Part shown: positions 42,041 through 51,817 of the stretch, piece after piece
Numbering within the stretch: position 1 is the stretch's first letter
How the letters are laid out: each line of letters starts with the position of its first letter
Assembly (NCBI RefSeq): GCF_001556865.1
Contig: NZ_LSJY01000202.1
Coordinates: 124,001 to 188,000, forward strand
Origin: Sphingobium sp. CCH11-B1
GTDB lineage: Bacteria; Pseudomonadota; Alphaproteobacteria; Sphingomonadales; Sphingomonadaceae
Length of the DNA: 64,000 bases
Reading direction: 5' to 3'
Made by a program: the position numbers and the translations under genes
The notes under the pieces: generated by a model
Told to the model about the DNA's origin: nothing
The model's input: only the letters and a program-made list of their open reading frames with translations
Database searches by the model: none

Positions 42041-43063
42041 ATGTCCAGAACCACCCTGACCCGTTTCCTGATCGAACAGCAGCGGCAGGCCAACGCCCTG
42101 CCCGGCGAACTGCGCCTGCTGATCGAAACCGTGGCCCGCGCCTGCAAGACGATCAGCCATTCGGTGGGCAAGGGCGCGCTGGGCGAAGTGCTCGGCAGCC
42201 TCGACAGCGAGAATGTGCAGGGCGAGGTCCAGAAGAAGCTGGACGTGATCGCCAACGAACTGCTGCTCGACGCCAATGAATGGGGCGGCCATCTCGCCGC
42301 CATGGCGTCGGAGGAGATGGAGACCATCTATCCCATCCCCAACCGCTATCCCAAGGGCGAATATCTGATGCTGTTCGATCCGATCGACGGGTCCAGCAAC
42401 ATCGACGTCGACCTTTCGGTCGGCACCATCTTCTCGGTGCTCAAGGCGCCCGAAGGCTGCGCTGGCCGCGACGTGACCGAAGAGGACTTCCTGCAGGATG
42501 GCCGGGCCCAGGTTGCCGCCGGATACGCCATCTACGGGCCGCAGACGATCCTGGTGCTCAGCGTCGGCACCGGCGTCTATGAATTCACCCTCGACCGCGA
42601 AGTCGGCAGCTGGGTGATGACCGATGCCGACATGAAAATGCCCCAGGGCAAGTGCGAATTCGCGATCAACATGTCCAATCGCCGCCAATGGTCGCCCGCC
42701 ATTGCCCGCTATATCGACGAACGCGTGCTGGGTGCGCAGGGACCGTGCGGCAAGGATTATAATATGCGCTGGACCGCATCGATGGTAGCCGACGTGCACC
42801 GCATCCTGAAGCGGGGCGGCATCTTCATGTATCCCTATGATCATCGCACGCCCGGCAAGGCTAAACTGCGCCTGATGTACGAAGCCAATCCGATGAGCTT
42901 CCTCATCGAACAGGCGGGCGGCGCGGCGACCGACGGCTTCATGCCGATCATGGACGTGCCCGCGAAGGGCCTGCACCAGCGTGTCGGCGTGGTGCTTGGC
43001 GACCGCGCGGAGGTGGAGGCGGTCGTGGCCTATGGCCGGGAAGCGGACGCGTTGGCGAGTTGA
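42041..43063 (+). CDS. fbp: Fructose-1,6-bisphosphatase, class I
   Basis: A 340-residue gluconeogenic enzyme that hydrolyses fructose-1,6-bisphosphate. [20 protein letters not shown] near 112 is the class I metal site; [32 protein letters not shown] and [10 protein letters not shown] are also as expected. The length is standard. It is useful to an Entner-Doudoroff organism that must rebuild hexose phosphates. It is not in an operon with the downstream acyltransferase, from which it is separated by 333 bases. Confidence 0.96.
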   Translation: MSRTTLTRFLIEQQRQANALPGELRLLIETVARACKTISHSVGKGALGEVLGSLDSENVQGEVQKKLDVIANELLLDANEWGGHLAAMASEEMETIYPIPNRYPKGEYLMLFDPIDGSSNIDVDLSVGTIFSVLKAPEGCAGRDVTEEDFLQDGRAQVAAGYAIYGPQTILVLSVGTGVYEFTLDREVGSWVMTDADMKMPQGKCEFAINMSNRRQWSPAIARYIDERVLGAQGPCGKDYNMRWTASMVADVHRILKRGGIFMYPYDHRTPGKAKLRLMYEANPMSFLIEQAGGAATDGFMPIMDVPAKGLHQRVGVVLGDRAEVEAVVAYGREADALAS

Positions 43064-43067
43064 GGCG

Positions 43068-43110
43068 AAAAAACTGGGGGAGAGCGCGGGCCACGCGCTC
43101 GATCCCCCAG
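43068..43110 (-). terminator. Minus-strand terminator-like hairpin after fbp
   Basis: CTGGGGGA with TCCCCCAG and inner GAGCGCG with CGCGCTC form a long stem. On the minus strand it is followed by six T; on the plus strand no T-run follows. Confidence 0.6.
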
Positions 43111-43206
43111 CCATGCCGTGCCTGCCGGTCCGACCGGCGGCTCCTCTCCAGAAACTTGTTTTAGTGGCCCGGCATGGGCAGCGATTCCCTAGCCCAGGCG
43201 GATGAC

Positions 43207-43235
43207 AAAAAAAAGGCTGATCGCAAGACCAGCCT
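43207..43235 (-). terminator. Second minus-strand terminator in the fbp-acyltransferase gap
   Basis: AGGCTGATC (43214-43222) and GACCAGCCT (43227-43235) enclose a GCAA loop, and eight T follow on the minus strand. Just upstream on the minus strand are a short TGCCT/AGGCA hairpin and the unpaired CCTCTCCT. Confidence 0.7.
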
Positions 43236-43396
43236 GAAAAGTTTTAGGAGAGGATGCCTGAAAGGCACAGTCTGTTTGCCTCGATACGGATCGTGCTGCA
43301 AATGCGAAGGATAAAAGGACGGTTGCATGAAGCGCAATCGGCATCGGGTCTGGCGCGGAAAGGAAATGGCAGGGCTTTGTCGCTAGGGGCGGATGG

Positions 43397-45292
43397 ATGC
43401 ACGGACCGGCCGCCACCAGCAGCGAACGAATCGCTCATATTGGCTATCGCCGCGACATAGACGGGCTGCGCGCGTTCGCGATTCTTCCGGTACTGCTGTT
43501 CCACGCCCATGTTCCCGGCTTTTCGGGCGGCTATGTGGGCGTCGATATCTTCTTCGTCATCTCCGGCTTTCTCATCACCGGCATCATCGCCCGCGAAGTC
43601 GACGAGGGCCGCTTCTCGCTTTTGCGCTTCTACGAACGCCGCTTCCGCCGCATCATCCCCGCCCTCTCCGTGATGATCCTGGCGGTGTTGGCGGTGGCGG
43701 CATGGCTCTACCTGCCCGGCGATCTGGAAGGCGTGCCCAAATCCGCGTTGGCGGCGACCCTCTTCGCCTCCAACCTCTGGTTCTTCACCGACACAGGCTA
43801 TTTCGCGGGCGGCGCGGACGTGAAGCCGCTGCTTCACACCTGGTCGCTCGCGGTGGAGGAGCAATATTATATCGGCTTCCCGATCCTGCTGATCCTGATC
43901 GCCCGCTACGCGCCCCGCCGGCGCGGCGCGATCATGGCGGCAGCCATGCTGGCCTCCTTCGCCCTGGCCGCGGCCATGCAGCGCGACACGAGCGGCTTCA
44001 CCTTCTACCTCCTGCCCGCGCGTGCGTGGGAATTGCTTGCCGGCGCCCTCCTTGCGCTTGGCATAGTGCCGCCCGTTTCCCGCCGCTGGATGCGCGAAGC
44101 GCTGGGGCTTGCCGGGCTGCTGGCGATCGGCGCGACCGTCCTGCTTTATGACAAGAACAGCCCCTTCCCCGGCCTTGGCGCGCTCCCACCCGTTCTCGGC
44201 GCGGCGGCGCTCCTCCACTGCACGCCGGGCACAGGCACGGGAAGACTATTGTCGCTGCCACCGCTGGTAGCCACAGGCCTGCTGTCCTACTCGCTCTATC
44301 TCTGGCACTGGCCCCTGATCGTATTCACCGAATATGCGACCGACCTGCCTCTATCGGGATCGGGCCGGTGGATCGTCATCGCCGCGTCGTTCGCCTCCGC
44401 CTATCTGTCGTGGCGCTTCGTCGAACGGCCGTTCCGCGACAGCCGCAAGATCACCGGAAAGGCCATCTTCATGATCACCGGCCTATCTGTCGCCTGCCTG
44501 AGCAGCCTGTCGCTAGCCCTGATGACCGCCGGAGGATGGCCCACGCGTTTCTCCCCCGCTGTGCTGGCCCAAGTGGCGGGGCGGGATGATTTCAGCCCGG
44601 CGCGCAAACAATGCCATGACAGCTTCATGCGTGACGCCGCCCCCTGCGCGCTGGGCGCGGACGTTCCGCCGGACGCCCTGCTCTGGGGCGACAGCCACGG
44701 CGTCGAACTGGCCTATGCGCTGTCGCTGCGCGCGCGGGACCAAGGCCACGCCCTCATCGAACGCACGACGTCCAGTTGCCCGCCGGTGCTGGACTATGAG
44801 GCCATGGATGCCCGCTGCGCGCAAGCCAATCGTGCCGCCTTTGCCGCCATCCAGGCCAATCCCGCGATCCGCACCGTCTATCTTTCCGCCTTCTGGGCCA
44901 ATGGCGATTTCGACGCGCCTGCCTTTGTCGCGAAGCTTGACCGCACGGTACGGCGCCTGCGTGCGGCGGGGCGAAGGGTGACGATCATCGGCCCGGTGCC
45001 GCCGCAGCCGTTCGACGTGCCCCGCCGCCTCGCCCATCTGGCGCAACGCGGCCAACTGTCTGAAGCCAAAGGGGTTTCGCGTGCCTTTGTGGACGCAAGA
45101 ACCACCCATCTGCGCGCGCTTTTCGATCGGCTCCGGCGAGAGGGCGTGGGGATCATCGACCCCGTGGCTGCCCTTTGCGACCGCCAGAACTGCGTCATCC
45201 AGCGGGACGGCAAGCCGCTCTACTTCGACTCCCACCATCTGAGCGTCAGCGGCGCAAAAAGGGTCATCGCCTATTCGGCCGCCAAGGCGTAG
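43397..45292 (+). CDS. Acyltransferase 3 / SGNH-hydrolase fusion (OafA/YrhL type)
   Basis: A 631-residue protein. The N-terminal ~370 residues form a ten-helix AT3 membrane domain with IDGLRAFAILPVLLFHA, FFVISGFLI, RRFRRIIPAL and HTWSLAVEEQYY. The C-terminal periplasmic domain is an SGNH hydrolase fold with GDSHG near 431 and DSHHLSVSGA near 610. Such proteins O-acetylate surface glycans (LPS O-antigen, exopolysaccharide or peptidoglycan). Its 3' end overlaps the convergent N-formylglutamate amidohydrolase gene by 22 bases. It could modify the glycan made by the cluster at 49.3 kb. Confidence 0.93.
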   Translation: MHGPAATSSERIAHIGYRRDIDGLRAFAILPVLLFHAHVPGFSGGYVGVDIFFVISGFLITGIIAREVDEGRFSLLRFYERRFRRIIPALSVMILAVLAVAAWLYLPGDLEGVPKSALAATLFASNLWFFTDTGYFAGGADVKPLLHTWSLAVEEQYYIGFPILLILIARYAPRRRGAIMAAAMLASFALAAAMQRDTSGFTFYLLPARAWELLAGALLALGIVPPVSRRWMREALGLAGLLAIGATVLLYDKNSPFPGLGALPPVLGAAALLHCTPGTGTGRLLSLPPLVATGLLSYSLYLWHWPLIVFTEYATDLPLSGSGRWIVIAASFASAYLSWRFVERPFRDSRKITGKAIFMITGLSVACLSSLSLALMTAGGWPTRFSPAVLAQVAGRDDFSPARKQCHDSFMRDAAPCALGADVPPDALLWGDSHGVELAYALSLRARDQGHALIERTTSSCPPVLDYEAMDARCAQANRAAFAAIQANPAIRTVYLSAFWANGDFDAPAFVAKLDRTVRRLRAAGRRVTIIGPVPPQPFDVPRRLAHLAQRGQLSEAKGVSRAFVDARTTHLRALFDRLRREGVGIIDPVAALCDRQNCVIQRDGKPLYFDSHHLSVSGAKRVIAYSAAKA

Positions 45293-46197
45293 GTCGGTCG
45301 CCGCAATTCATCTGCCAGCGTGTCCACGATATCGCCGATCACCTTCTGGACCAGCGGCAGGCCGGCGCCCGGCCCGTCGAGCGACGGATCAAGATAAAGC
45401 GTCCGGTCGATCTCGATCTGAATGGCATGCATTCGCTGTTCGGGCCGCCCGTGCCGCTCGATCACATGATCCCCGGCATAGGGATGATTGTGCGCAACAA
45501 GCAGGCCATGCCCCTGCGCCACGTCGGCAGCGAGCGCCACCAGCCGGGATGACGCGCTGCGTCCGAACCGATCGCCGAAGATCATCGTGGCGGAAGGCTG
45601 CCCCGGCGCGGACGATGGGACGGGTGGCATCGAATGAAGGTCGATCAGGATGGCCTGCCCATGTGCATCCCGCGCCGCCAGCAGCGATTGCCGGATGGCG
45701 GCGTGATAGGGACGATGGATGTCATCGATCCGTCGACGGGCCTCGTCCCAGCGGATCGGCTGCCGCCAGAGTTCAGGCGCGCCGGGCAAGCGCCGGGGGA
45801 AGAGGCCAAGCCCGCCGCGCAACTTGGCGCTGCTCTGGACCGCAGCGCCCCGCGGCAAATCCGCGATCATCGCTGGGTCGATCTCACGCTCGTTGCGATT
45901 GAGATCGATAAGGGCACGCGCGGTGCGAGCAACGATCACATTGCTCCCGCGCTCGATCAGCGGGTGCGTGATCAGGTCCACCCAACGATCTTCGAGCCGC
46001 CGGAGCGTTGCGAGATCGACCCGGGCGCTCTCCAGCAACGCGTCGGTATAATCCCGCCCCGCATGCGGAACGGAAATGATGACGGGGTGGCGCGGCACGA
46101 TCGCACCGTAGAGATCGAACGCCGGCTCGCTCACCATCGGCATCTGTGGCGCGGGATGATCCACCATGTCTTTCTTCATCGAGGCGCCAAAAAACAT
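45271..46197 (-). CDS. N-formylglutamate amidohydrolase family protein
   Basis: A 308-residue enzyme of the FGase family. ISVPHAGRDY near 42, LEDRWVDLI, ARTARALIDLNRNEREIDP and ILIDLHSMPP carry the metal ligands and conserved Arg residues. In many alphaproteobacteria this gene stands divergent from cpdR, as it does here (104 bases between starts). A start at 46179 (MKKDM) is also possible. Other his-degradation genes are absent, so its substrate may not be N-formylglutamate. Confidence 0.93.
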   Translation of the reverse strand: MFFGASMKKDMVDHPAPQMPMVSEPAFDLYGAIVPRHPVIISVPHAGRDYTDALLESARVDLATLRRLEDRWVDLITHPLIERGSNVIVARTARALIDLNRNEREIDPAMIADLPRGAAVQSSAKLRGGLGLFPRRLPGAPELWRQPIRWDEARRRIDDIHRPYHAAIRQSLLAARDAHGQAILIDLHSMPPVPSSAPGQPSATMIFGDRFGRSASSRLVALAADVAQGHGLLVAHNHPYAGDHVIERHGRPEQRMHAIQIEIDRTLYLDPSLDGPGAGLPLVQKVIGDIVDTLADELRRPTYALAAE

Positions 46198-46301
46198 CTG
46201 CTCGGCTGGATAATATTTACACCTTGTCGCATATATGGGGGCTGCGCGCCACCCGGTCCGGCGCGAGCGATCGGCGGCGCGGCCGAAGGTGAAGTGGGGC
46301 G

Positions 46302-46679
46302 ATGATCCGCATATTATTGGCAGAAGATGACGAAAGCATGCGCACCTATCTGGCGCGCGCGCTGGAAAAGTCGGGTTATGATGTCGTGTCGGTGGGCACC
46401 GGCACCGAAGCGGTGCCGCATATCGAGGCCGACCGGTTCGACCTGTTGCTGACTGACATCGTCATGCCCGAAATGGACGGGATCGAACTGGCCCAGCACG
46501 CCGCCCAAATCGCACCCGACATGCGGATCATGTTCATCACGGGCTTTGCGGCGGTGACGCTGAAAGCCGGCAAGGCCGTGCCGCAGGCGAAGGTGCTGTC
46601 GAAGCCCTTCCATCTGCGCGACCTGGTGCTGGAAGTCGAACGCATGTTCGGCACGGAAAGCCTGTCGGGGCTTAACTGA
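46302..46679 (+). CDS. cpdR: Cell-cycle response regulator CpdR
   Basis: A 125-residue single-domain receiver: acidic pair AEDDES, phosphoacceptor Asp in LLLTDIVMPEMDG near 52, Thr in MFITGFAA and Lys in VLSKPFHL. There is no output domain. In Caulobacter, unphosphorylated CpdR brings substrates to the ClpXP protease and so drives CtrA turnover; the near-identical motif pattern and the FGase neighbour support the same role. Confidence 0.92.
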   Translation: MIRILLAEDDESMRTYLARALEKSGYDVVSVGTGTEAVPHIEADRFDLLLTDIVMPEMDGIELAQHAAQIAPDMRIMFITGFAAVTLKAGKAVPQAKVLSKPFHLRDLVLEVERMFGTESLSGLN

Positions 46680-46690
46680 AATATCCCGCG

Positions 46691-48022
46691 TCAGTCGGGC
46701 ACCACTTCCTCGCTGCCCGGCGCCGGCTCCAGCGGAAGCCCCGCCATGGCAGCGTTGAACCGCTCACGGTCCAACCCCTTTTCCCACGCCGACACGACGA
46801 TGGTGGCAACCGCATTGCCGATGAAGTTGGTCAGGCTCCGGCATTCGCTCATGAACCGGTCGACCCCCAATATCAGCGTCATCCCGGCAACCGGGACGGA
46901 AGGCACGATGGACAGCGTCGCGGCCAGCGTGATGAAGCCCGCCCCCGTGACGCCCGCCGCGCCCTTGGAAGAGATCATTGCGACCAGCAGCAGCAGGATC
47001 TGCTCCTCCAGGCTGAGATGGACGTTGCACGCCTGCGCGATGAAAAGGGCCGCGAGCGTCATGTAGATGTTGGTGCCGTCGAGGTTGAAACTATAGCCTG
47101 TCGGCACGACCAGTCCGACCACCGACTTGCGGCATCCCGCACGCTCCATCTTCTCGATCAGGCTCGGCAGCGCGGCCTCGGACGAAGATGTGCCGAGCAC
47201 CAGCAACAGTTCCGCCCGCAGATAGCGAATGAGGTGGAGGATGTTGAACCCGACCAGCCATCCCACCGCGCCGAGGATCACCAGCACGAACAGCAGTGAG
47301 GTCAGGTAGAAGGTGGCAACAAGGCCGGCCAGATTGGCGAGCGTGCCCACGCCATATTCGCCAATGGTGAAGGCCATCGCGCCAAAGGCGCCGATCGGGG
47401 CGGCCTTCATCAGGAAGCCAACCAGCTTGAAGACGGCATGGCTCGCTGAGTCAAGCACCGTCAATAATGGCGTGGCCTTATCCCCGATCATCGTCAGCGC
47501 GATCCCGAACAGGATGGCGACGAACAGAACCTGAAGGATGTTGCCATCCGCCACCGCCGATACCATGGTCGACGGGATGATGCTCATCAGGAAGCCTGTC
47601 AGGGTGCGCTCATGCGCCTGATGCGCATAATCGGCCACCTTGCCCGCGTCGAGGGTCGCGGGATCGATATTGAGGCCCGCGCCTGGCTGCACCAGATTGG
47701 CGATGATCAGGCCGACGATCAGCGCGAGCGTGGAGAAGGTCAGGAAATAGCCGAACGCCTTCGCCGCCACCCGGCCAATGGCACCCAGTTCCTTCATTCC
47801 TGCGATGCCGGTCACGATGGTCAGGAAGATCACCGGCGCGATGATCATCTTCACCAGCTTGATGAAAGCTTCGCCCAATGGCTTGAACTGACGCCCTGCG
47901 TCCGGCCAGAAATGGCCGATCAGGACGCCCAGCGCGATGGCGGTCAGAACCTGGACATAGAGCTGGCGATAGAAAGGAAGGCGCGGCGGCGTCTGGATCG
48001 GCGAGGATGTCGATGGCAGCAT
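46691..48022 (-). CDS. dctA: C4-dicarboxylate/cation symporter (DctA family)
   Basis: A 443-residue inner-membrane transporter of the DAACS family. [17 protein letters not shown] (serine-rich re-entrant loop), [20 protein letters not shown] and [14 protein letters not shown] are diagnostic of DctA, which imports succinate, fumarate and malate. Length is standard. The gene converges with cpdR, 11 bases between stops. Confidence 0.93.
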   Translation of the reverse strand: MLPSTSSPIQTPPRLPFYRQLYVQVLTAIALGVLIGHFWPDAGRQFKPLGEAFIKLVKMIIAPVIFLTIVTGIAGMKELGAIGRVAAKAFGYFLTFSTLALIVGLIIANLVQPGAGLNIDPATLDAGKVADYAHQAHERTLTGFLMSIIPSTMVSAVADGNILQVLFVAILFGIALTMIGDKATPLLTVLDSASHAVFKLVGFLMKAAPIGAFGAMAFTIGEYGVGTLANLAGLVATFYLTSLLFVLVILGAVGWLVGFNILHLIRYLRAELLLVLGTSSSEAALPSLIEKMERAGCRKSVVGLVVPTGYSFNLDGTNIYMTLAALFIAQACNVHLSLEEQILLLLVAMISSKGAAGVTGAGFITLAATLSIVPSVPVAGMTLILGVDRFMSECRSLTNFIGNAVATIVVSAWEKGLDRERFNAAMAGLPLEPAPGSEEVVPD

Positions 48023-48110
48023 GTCGCGGAAGCGTCCCCCTGTTTGCGTCGCAGCATATGATCGGCCCCCGCCCTGTCCAGAAGAATATGGCCGGCCACC
48101 ATTTTCCCGC

Positions 48111-48139
48111 TTGCACCCTGTCCCGCCCCCCGCTATTGG
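48111..48139 (+). promoter_or_regulatory. Promoter of tRNA-Val
   Basis: TTGCAC (48111-48116), a 17-nt spacer and TATTGG (48134-48139), placing the start about 8 bases before the tRNA. Confidence 0.55.
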
Positions 48140-48152
48140 CCCCCTCCACAGT

Positions 48153-48227
48153 GGGCGTGTAGCTCAGTGGTAGAGCACTGTGTTGACATCGCAGGGGTCG
48201 CAAGTTCAATCCTTGCCACGCCCACCA
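48153..48227 (+). tRNA. tRNA-Val (anticodon GAC)
   Basis: A 75-nt cloverleaf with encoded CCA. Acceptor GGGCGTG pairs with CACGCCC; D-arm GCTC/GAGC; anticodon stem CTGTG/CGCAG with one T-G pair and loop TTGACAT, giving anticodon GAC; T-arm GCAAG/CTTGC with TTCAATC loop. A terminator follows at once, so it is a monocistronic tRNA gene. Confidence 0.95.
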
Positions 48228-48229
48228 TC

Positions 48230-48270
48230 AAAAAGCCTGCCAACCTTCGGGTTGGCAGGCTTTTTGTTTT
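48230..48270 (+). terminator. Terminator of the tRNA-Val gene (bidirectional)
   Basis: GCCTGCCAACC and GGTTGGCAGGC around a TTCG tetraloop, flanked by A-runs and T-runs on both sides, so it can also end the methyltransferase transcript from the other strand. Confidence 0.95.
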
Positions 48271-48315
48271 ATCTTTTAGACCGCTAGCAAGGCTGGGGCA
48301 TTCACGCCTTCCCCA

Positions 48316-49236
48316 TCAATTCCCCTTGAAGCCCCAGCTCATGAAATTCCCGACGTTGAGCGGCAGATGCCATCGGTCGAACCACGATCCGCGGAGAAGC
48401 CGGGTCGCCACGCGCTTAAACGCAGCGGGCATCGGAACCAGCCGCAACCAATAGCTGGGCCGATAGCTGTTGCGGAAGCTGGCACCGCCGACTGCGTCAT
48501 AGCCGTTGTGCTGAAGCAGTCGTCGAGCGCTTTGCGCCGAAAAAAGCTGCATATGCTCGATATCGACGATCGGCGAACGCCGGCCGAGCAGACGGTTGAG
48601 CCATGCCCGGCGGTCATGGGTTACGCCGACGAACACGCCGCCAGGCTTCAACAGCCGCAGCGCGGACGCCACCAAAGCGCCGGGATCCTGAACATGTTCC
48701 AGGGTCATGAAGCAGCAGATAAGGTCGAAACTTTCGGCTCGGAAATTCGCTTCTTCGAATATGCCTTCGCGTATCCATGGCCGCCGGTGGGCCGGCGCGG
48801 CCGCGATCGCGGCGCTGGAAGGTTCGATCCCCACCAGTTCCGCGAAACCTGCGTCCTTCAGCCTGTCGAGAAACGCAGCCGTCCCGGTTCCGATCTCCAG
48901 CGCAGCGCCACGGCCCTTCAGTCGTTGCAACACCGGCGCCAGCGCGCGCGCATAGGCATCTGCGGCATCCTCCGCCTCATCGGCACTGTCATAGTCCGCC
49001 GCATGATAGCTGGCGGCAAGGTACTCGACGCTTGGCGGGCGATCGACATAGGCCAGATCACACACGCGGCAGCATACCATTGCGTGACTCATATATTCCG
49101 GCACCTTGCGGGAAGCGAAGCTGGACGCGCTCAGCCGGCTCTCGTCCCGCGAATCCGACAGGAAGGGTTCGGCTTGATCGGCACCAGCCCCGCAAAGCGG
49201 ACAAGGGCGGACCGTCAGGATGGGTGCGTGTTTCAT
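48316..49236 (-). CDS. Class I SAM-dependent methyltransferase with N-terminal Cys-knuckle domain
   Basis: A 306-residue protein. The N-terminal ~65 residues carry CPLCG and CCRVC pairs, probably a zinc site; such a domain is seen in sugar C-methyltransferases and some other glycan methyltransferases. The SAM fold has EIGTGTAAFLDRL (motif I), FDLICCFMTLEHVQDP and LKPGGVFVGVTHD. ATG 49236 (MKHAPIL) starts at the Cys domain; the longer ORF to 49314 would overlap the divergent operon's leader. It is divergent from the glycan operon and may methylate its sugar, but the role is not proven. Confidence 0.85.
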   Translation of the reverse strand: MKHAPILTVRPCPLCGAGADQAEPFLSDSRDESRLSASSFASRKVPEYMSHAMVCCRVCDLAYVDRPPSVEYLAASYHAADYDSADEAEDAADAYARALAPVLQRLKGRGAALEIGTGTAAFLDRLKDAGFAELVGIEPSSAAIAAAPAHRRPWIREGIFEEANFRAESFDLICCFMTLEHVQDPGALVASALRLLKPGGVFVGVTHDRRAWLNRLLGRRSPIVDIEHMQLFSAQSARRLLQHNGYDAVGGASFRNSYRPSYWLRLVPMPAAFKRVATRLLRGSWFDRWHLPLNVGNFMSWGFKGN

Positions 49237-49298
49237 GATCGCGACGCTAGGGGGCTTTGGTTGAATAAATCTTAACCATATCGGCCGATTTTGTGGCC

Positions 49299-50147
49299 AT
49301 GAAAGAAACGCCAATCATCGGGGCTGGCCTGCAAGACACACGCGCGTTGGCCACGCGCATCCGGGGCCAGGCCCTGTGCATGGTCACGCAGGCGAAGGCA
49401 TCCCATATCGGATCTGCGCTATCGATCGCCGACATCGTCGCGGTACTTTACGGCCGCGCCCTGCGGGTCAACCCTGCCGCGCCCCGGCATCCGCAGCGCG
49501 ACCGCTTCATTCTCTCCAAGGGTCATGCCTGCGTCGCCGTCTATGCGGCACTTGCGGAAACCGGCTTCATCGACCGGCGGTTGCTGCAAACCTACGGTAC
49601 GGATGGATCGATGCTGATGGCCCATATCAGCCACAAGGTGCCGGGCGCCGAATTCTCGACCGGGGCGTTGGGCCACGGCCTGCCTTTCGGCACCGGCAAG
49701 GCGATGGCGGCAAAGCGTCGGGGCGAGGGCTGGCGCACTGTCGTCCTGACCAGCGACGGCGAATGGGGCGAAGGAAGCAACTGGGAAGCCGCGCTGTTCG
49801 CTGCGCACCATGGGCTCGATAACCTTGTGTGCATCATCGACTATAACAAGCTGCAAAGCCTCAAGAGCGTGGACGAGACATTGCGACTGGAACCATTGCA
49901 TTCCAAATTCGAAGCCTTCGGCTGGGCTGTGCGAGAGGTCGATGGGCATGATCATGATGCCCTGATCCAGAAGCTCGAAGGGCCGCCCTGGGAATCAGGC
50001 AAGCCGATGATGCTCATCGCCCACACCACCAAGGGCAAGGGCGTCAGCTTCATGGAGAACAAGGTGGAGTGGCACTACCGCAACCCCACGGCCGAACTGC
50101 TGGACGTCGCTCTGGCGGAGATCGAGGGACCGGCAGGCAATGCGTAA
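49299..50147 (+). CDS. Transketolase-like enzyme, N-terminal (thiamine-diphosphate) subunit
   Basis: A 282-residue protein covering only the ThDP-binding half of transketolase. SHIGSALSIADIVAVLY, KGHACVAVYAAL and SDGEWGEGSNWEAALF with NKLQ about 30 residues on form the ThDP/metal motif. The site looks intact. A GTG at 49293 is an alternative start. It overlaps the C-terminal subunit gene by 8 bases. Split transketolases in glycan clusters, unlike the housekeeping enzyme, are linked to unusual sugars; here the next genes make CDP-4-keto-6-deoxyglucose. Confidence 0.92.
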   Translation: MKETPIIGAGLQDTRALATRIRGQALCMVTQAKASHIGSALSIADIVAVLYGRALRVNPAAPRHPQRDRFILSKGHACVAVYAALAETGFIDRRLLQTYGTDGSMLMAHISHKVPGAEFSTGALGHGLPFGTGKAMAAKRRGEGWRTVVLTSDGEWGEGSNWEAALFAAHHGLDNLVCIIDYNKLQSLKSVDETLRLEPLHSKFEAFGWAVREVDGHDHDALIQKLEGPPWESGKPMMLIAHTTKGKGVSFMENKVEWHYRNPTAELLDVALAEIEGPAGNA

Positions 50148-51003
50148 TGCCTTCATCGAAGAACTGACCGCGCTCGCGGAAGCCCGGGACAATATCGCCC
50201 TGATTGTCGGTGATCTGGGCTATAGCGTGATCGAGGAGTTTGCCGACCGGTTCCCCGACCGCTTCATAAACGCGGGCGTCGCGGAACAGAATATGACCGG
50301 CCTGGCCGCCGGGATGGCGAGCGAGGGCTATCATGTCTTCACCTATTCCATCGCCAATTTCCCGACCTTCCGTTGCGCCGAACAGATTCGAAACGATGTC
50401 GATCATCACCGACTGCCGGTGACCATAGTCGCCGTGGGCGGCGGCGTGGCCTACGGCGCGCTTGGCTATTCCCATCATGCGGTGCAGGACTATGCGCTCA
50501 TGCGGGCGATGCCGAACATGACCATCGCGGCTCCAGGCGATCCGCTGGAAACGCGTGCTTGCCTGCGCTGGCTGGTCGCCAATCCAGGCCCCTCCTATCT
50601 GCGGCTCGGCAAGGCCGGAGAGCCGCAATTTCACGACAGCATCCCCGCCGTCATGCCTGGCCGATGGGTGCCGGTGCGTGAAGGCGATGGCGACGCAATC
50701 CTGCTGTCCACCGGCGCGGCGCTGGGCGCTGCCATTGCGCGCGCAGAGGGCAGGCCCGTATGGTCACTCCCCCTCTGGAGCATGGCGACCAAGCAGCAGC
50801 AGCCCGAACAGCTTGCACGCCACGCACGAATAACGACTTTGGAGGATCATCTGGCCGATGGCGGCTTCGGCTCCTGGCTCACCGAAGCCGTCGCGGGCAC
50901 GCCCGCCGCCGCCTGTATCGAGCCGATCGCTTTGTCCGCGGAGATTTGCGACCTGGTCGCCGGACAATCCACGCTCAACCGTATCGGGGGCCTCACCCTT
51001 TAA
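50140..51003 (+). CDS. Transketolase-like enzyme, C-terminal subunit
   Basis: A 287-residue partner of the preceding gene. AEQNMTGLAAGMASEG near 48 holds the catalytic Glu that activates ThDP, followed by the pyrimidine-binding domain (GGGVAYGALGYSHHAVQD) and the regulatory C-terminal domain. As with the N-subunit all key residues are present, so an active heteromer is expected. A 37-base gap separates it from rfbF. Confidence 0.92.
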   Translation: MRNAFIEELTALAEARDNIALIVGDLGYSVIEEFADRFPDRFINAGVAEQNMTGLAAGMASEGYHVFTYSIANFPTFRCAEQIRNDVDHHRLPVTIVAVGGGVAYGALGYSHHAVQDYALMRAMPNMTIAAPGDPLETRACLRWLVANPGPSYLRLGKAGEPQFHDSIPAVMPGRWVPVREGDGDAILLSTGAALGAAIARAEGRPVWSLPLWSMATKQQQPEQLARHARITTLEDHLADGGFGSWLTEAVAGTPAAACIEPIALSAEICDLVAGQSTLNRIGGLTL

Positions 51004-51040
51004 CGGCTTCTTTACCACGCCTGTTCATAGCATATCCCCT

Positions 51041-51817
51041 ATGAAAGCGATCATCCTTGCAGGGGGCCTCGGCACCCGCCTCGCCGAGGAAACCTCGGTC
51101 CGGCCCAAGCCCATGGTGGAGATCGGCGGCAAGCCGATTCTTTGGCATATCATGAAGATATATGCCCAGCATGGCGTGGACGAGTTCATCGTGTGCCTTG
51201 GTTACAAGGGCTACATGATCAAGGAATATTTCTTCAACTACGCGCTCCACATGTCCGACGTCACCATCGATCTGCGGCGCGGCACGATGGATGTCCATCG
51301 CAATGCCTGCGAAGACTGGAAAGTCTCTCTGATCGACACGGGCGCGGAAACGATGACCGGGGGCCGCCTGCGTCAGGCAATGCAGTATCTGGGCGAGGAC
51401 GAGGACTTTTGCCTGACTTATGGCGATGGCGTCAGCGATCTCAATGTTCGCGCCGCCATCGATTTTCACCGCAGCCACGGCCGCAAGGCGACGGTAACCG
51501 CCGTGCGGCCCGCCAGCCGCTATGGGCAGCTGGACCTCGAAGGCGATCGCGTTGCCGCCTTTGCCGAAAAGCCGGTGGAGGAAGGTGGCTGGATCAACGG
51601 CGGCTTCTTCGTCCTTAACCGCTCCATCCGCAATTATCTGGCTAACAGCGACGCATGCATATGGGAACGCGAACCGCTGGAAGCGCTCGCATCCGATGAC
51701 GAGTTGCGCTCCTTCTTCCATGACGGTTTCTGGCAGCCCATGGACACGCTGCGTGACCGGCAAATGCTCGAAGGCATGTGGGAACGGGACGAGGCTCCAT
51801 GGAAAACCTGGCACTAA
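51041..51817 (+). CDS. rfbF: Glucose-1-phosphate cytidylyltransferase
   Basis: A 258-residue nucleotidyltransferase making CDP-glucose from glucose-1-phosphate and CTP. GGLGTRLAEETSVRPKPMVE at the N-terminus is the nucleotide-binding loop and IGGKPILWHIMKIY, LTYGDGVSDLN and GWINGGFFV match RfbF. It overlaps rfbG by 19 bases. This is the entry step of the CDP-deoxysugar pathway. Confidence 0.95.
   Translation: MKAIILAGGLGTRLAEETSVRPKPMVEIGGKPILWHIMKIYAQHGVDEFIVCLGYKGYMIKEYFFNYALHMSDVTIDLRRGTMDVHRNACEDWKVSLIDTGAETMTGGRLRQAMQYLGEDEDFCLTYGDGVSDLNVRAAIDFHRSHGRKATVTAVRPASRYGQLDLEGDRVAAFAEKPVEEGGWINGGFFVLNRSIRNYLANSDACIWEREPLEALASDDELRSFFHDGFWQPMDTLRDRQMLEGMWERDEAPWKTWH

Larger units (their letters stand above)
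43064..43396. other. Intergenic region with two minus-strand terminators
   Basis: A 333-base gap. It holds two hairpins that are terminators only when read on the minus strand, plus an inverted, imperfect repeat: AAGTTTTAGGAGAGGATGCC on the plus strand (from 43238) and AAGTTTCTGGAGAGGAGCC on the minus strand (near 43130-43160). No known gene lies upstream on the minus strand within the gap. Confidence 0.5.

Noticed and set aside
43254..43460. A 68-codon frame after AGGAGAGG ahead of the acyltransferase
   Set aside because: Good ribosome site, but it overlaps the acyltransferase start by 64 bases, shows no conserved sequence, and the upstream motif is part of an inverted repeat.
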